Assembly: GCF_028736155.1 (NCBI RefSeq)
Contig: NZ_CP117879.1
Coordinates: 2,728,001 to 2,792,000 of the forward strand
Origin: Flavobacterium sp. KACC 22763
Lineage (GTDB): Bacteria; Bacteroidota; Bacteroidia; Flavobacteriales; Flavobacteriaceae
Direction: 5' to 3'
DNA length: 64,000 nt
Shown here piece by piece: positions 62,551-64,000 of this stretch. Below the pieces are notes generated by a model. The model saw nothing but the letters and a program-made list of their open reading frames with translations, was not told the origin of the DNA and did not search any database. A program made the translations under genes and the position numbers. Every line of letters starts with the position of its first letter. The first letter of the stretch is position 1.

Positions 62551-63087
62551 ATGCAAACATCAAATTTCAATTTACAGCCAGATTTTTTAGAAAACGAAAT
62601 CTCAAAATTAATTCCCTTAGAAGAAAAACATTTTGAAGCATTATTTGAAGCTGCTTCTGATCCTTTAATTTGGGAACAGAATCCTGTAAAAGACCGATAT
62701 ACAAGAGAAGGTTTTAAAACTTATTTTGACATAATAATCACAAAAAGTTCATTCTTAATTCTTGACAAACAAACCAATGAAGTTATGGGAACAACAAGTT
62801 TTTATGACTACAATCCAGAAAAATCGAATGTTGGAATTGGCTACACTTTCATTACAAGAAAATATTGGGGCGGGCCATATAATAGTTCAAATAAGAAATT
62901 AATGATGGATTATGCTTTCCAGCATGTTAATTCGGTGCTTTTTCATATCGGAGCAGAAAATTTCCGTTCTCAAAAAGCTGTTTTAAAACTAGGAGCCGAA
63001 AAAATCAATGAACTGACATTTTCTATTAATGACACTGATTTTCCTTATTTTGAATATGAATTGAAGAAAAACAGAGACTTGAAATAA
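62551..63087 (+). CDS. GNAT family N-acetyltransferase (RimJ/RimL-like)
   Basis: The protein has 178 residues: LIPLEEKHFEALFEAASDPLIWEQNPVKDRY, then DKQTNEVMGTTSFYDYNPEKSNVGIGYTFITRKYWG (motif A region) and VLFHIGAENFRSQKAVLKLGAEK. It resembles RimJ/RimL-type acetyltransferases acting on proteins or small amines. Substrate unknown. Confidence 0.87.
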   Translation: MQTSNFNLQPDFLENEISKLIPLEEKHFEALFEAASDPLIWEQNPVKDRYTREGFKTYFDIIITKSSFLILDKQTNEVMGTTSFYDYNPEKSNVGIGYTFITRKYWGGPYNSSNKKLMMDYAFQHVNSVLFHIGAENFRSQKAVLKLGAEKINELTFSINDTDFPYFEYELKKNRDLK

Positions 63088-63090
63088 AAG

Positions 63091-63149
63091 GAAAGAAGCA
63101 AGAGAAAAGATATTGAACATAATAAATCGTCTTTCTTCTTGCTTCTTTC
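63091..63149. repeat. Short inverted repeat before the LOG gene
   Basis: GAAAGAAGCAAGA (63091-63103) and TCTTGCTTCTTTC (63137-63149), perfect 13-bp arms. A dispersed-repeat type or a weak terminator for the GNAT gene. Confidence 0.65.
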
Positions 63150-63173
63150 ATCTTGTCTAAAAAAAACTAAAGA

Positions 63174-63755
63174 ATGAAAAGAATAACCGTTTTCTGTGCT
63201 TCGAGTTTTGGTACAGAAAAAATTTTCGAAGAACAAGCAATTTTAGTTGGAAAAACTTTGGCCGAACAAAATATAGAATTAGTTTACGGCGGTGCCAATG
63301 TAGGTTTGATGGGTGCGGTTGCAGATGGAGCATTAAATGCAGGTGGAAAAGTAATTGGCGTGCTTCCAAACTTTTTAAGATCAAAAGAAATTGCTCATTT
63401 AGGCTTAACCGAATTAATTTTGGTAGAAAGCATGCATGAAAGAAAAACCAAAATGAACGATTTATGCGATGGCGTAATTGCTCTTCCTGGAGGTTTTGGA
63501 ACACTTGAAGAGCTTTTCGAAATGCTAACGTGGGCACAATTAGGATTACATAAAAAACCAATCGCTGTCTTAAACGTAAATGGCTATTATGATTCCCTGA
63601 TTGAATTACTGCGAACTATGACAGAAAAAGGATTGCTTAAAGAAGTAAATCGAGAAATGCTTTTGGTAAGTGACAATATTGCTGATTTATTGGATCAAAT
63701 GAAAAATTACGTTGCGCCAACTGTTGGAAAATGGATTGATAAAAAGAACGTTTAA
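63174..63755 (+). CDS. LOG family protein (cytokinin riboside phosphoribohydrolase-like)
   Basis: The protein has 193 residues: a Rossmann-like fold with GGANVGLMGAVADGALNAGG and the family signature PGGFGTLEE (ALPGGFGTLEELFEML), plus SMHERKTKM. It hydrolyses nucleotide 5'-monophosphates to a base and ribose phosphate; in bacteria the substrate is usually AMP or an unknown nucleotide. A stand-alone gene. Confidence 0.92.
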   Translation: MKRITVFCASSFGTEKIFEEQAILVGKTLAEQNIELVYGGANVGLMGAVADGALNAGGKVIGVLPNFLRSKEIAHLGLTELILVESMHERKTKMNDLCDGVIALPGGFGTLEELFEMLTWAQLGLHKKPIAVLNVNGYYDSLIELLRTMTEKGLLKEVNREMLLVSDNIADLLDQMKNYVAPTVGKWIDKKNV

Positions 63756-63818
63756 TTTTAGGCAGTAAAAGCTAATTACATGTATTCGCTCTTCCAAAAT
63801 TAAATAACCTATTATTAA

Positions 63819-64000
63819 ATGAAAAAAATTACCCTATTCCTTTTTACAATTACTTTAATCACATTCAAAACAACTGCTCAAGAATCAAAATTTAAATTTG
63901 GTGTGCAAGCAGGTTTAACCTACTCAAGTTTTAGAGGTTATGAATCTTTTATAGATGAAGACCCTGGCTTTTCTTATTTGTTTGGAATTTCAGCGCAATA
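63819..64000 (+). CDS. Outer-membrane beta-barrel protein, N-terminal part (runs off the right edge)
   Basis: ATG at 63819 begins MKKITLFLFTITLITFKTTA, a signal peptide with cleavage near TTAQ. Then FKFGVQAGLTYSSFRGYESF resembles the first strand and turn of PorT-like / OmpW-like barrels with alternating hydrophobic residues. Sixty residues are visible. Confidence 0.7.
   Translation, partial: MKKITLFLFTITLITFKTTAQESKFKFGVQAGLTYSSFRGYESFIDEDPGFSYLFGISAQ

Overview
The window is chromosomal DNA of a Flavobacterium-like member of the Bacteroidota. The evidence is AT-rich sequence, start codons without Shine-Dalgarno sequences, promoters of the TTG / TAnnTTTG type, two SusC/SusD pairs, Rho with a long disordered insertion, and families typical of Flavobacteriia (DUF3667, DUF4293, DUF4919). 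No transposase, phage gene, CRISPR array, tRNA or rRNA was seen. Intergenic regions are rich in small dispersed palindromic repeats.

Layout. (1) 1-7579, minus strand: nitrate uptake and reduction. Two NarK-type transporters, a NarI-like membrane cytochrome and the start of a molybdopterin nitrate reductase form one operon, whose promoter carries a CRP/FNR-like dyad. A third NarK-type gene lies upstream with its own terminator. (2) 8015-22166, plus strand: a sulfur-scavenging locus. After a good promoter comes a leader of about 490 nt with two tandem cysteine-rich leader peptides (28 and 10 residues, ending FCYMCFCC and CCCK) and competing RNA stems. Then follow SusC, SusD, an arylsulfatase, a 39-residue membrane peptide, a fatty acid hydroxylase-like protein, a rhodanese-thioredoxin protein, a membrane-anchored sulfatase, a YeiH-type permease and a third sulfatase. 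I infer a cysteine-sensing attenuator that opens the organosulfate locus when sulfur is short; this is the most interesting system here. (3) 22301-24397: rocD and a divergent Lrp/AsnC regulator. (4) 24505-37528: dienelactone hydrolase, DUF3667 protein, M28 peptidase, rho, DUF4293 protein, a NarL/LuxR-type two-component pair, a phosphoesterase, a flotillin-like protein bracketed by inverted repeat copies, truA, a long foldable intergenic element and an ABC exporter.

(5) 37545-47396: a LytS-type histidine kinase and a LytTR response regulator flank a secreted zinc metalloprotease, SusC and SusD. This looks like a peptide or protein utilisation locus under two-component control. (6) 47622-64000: an HNH-like protein with a C-terminal HTH, lpdA, then a long run of small genes (DUF2314-ankyrin, TPM, GNAT, DUF1801, truncated YdeI-like, DUF4919, DUF2975 plus Xre, flavodoxin-fold oxidoreductase, small membrane proteins, SRPBCC, orphan ArsR-type C-terminal domain, SnoaL-like, serine hydrolase, MBL hydrolase, lactonase, LOG). 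The start of an outer-membrane barrel protein runs off the right edge.

All calls rest on reading the sequence and recalling family features. No database search or folding calculation was run.
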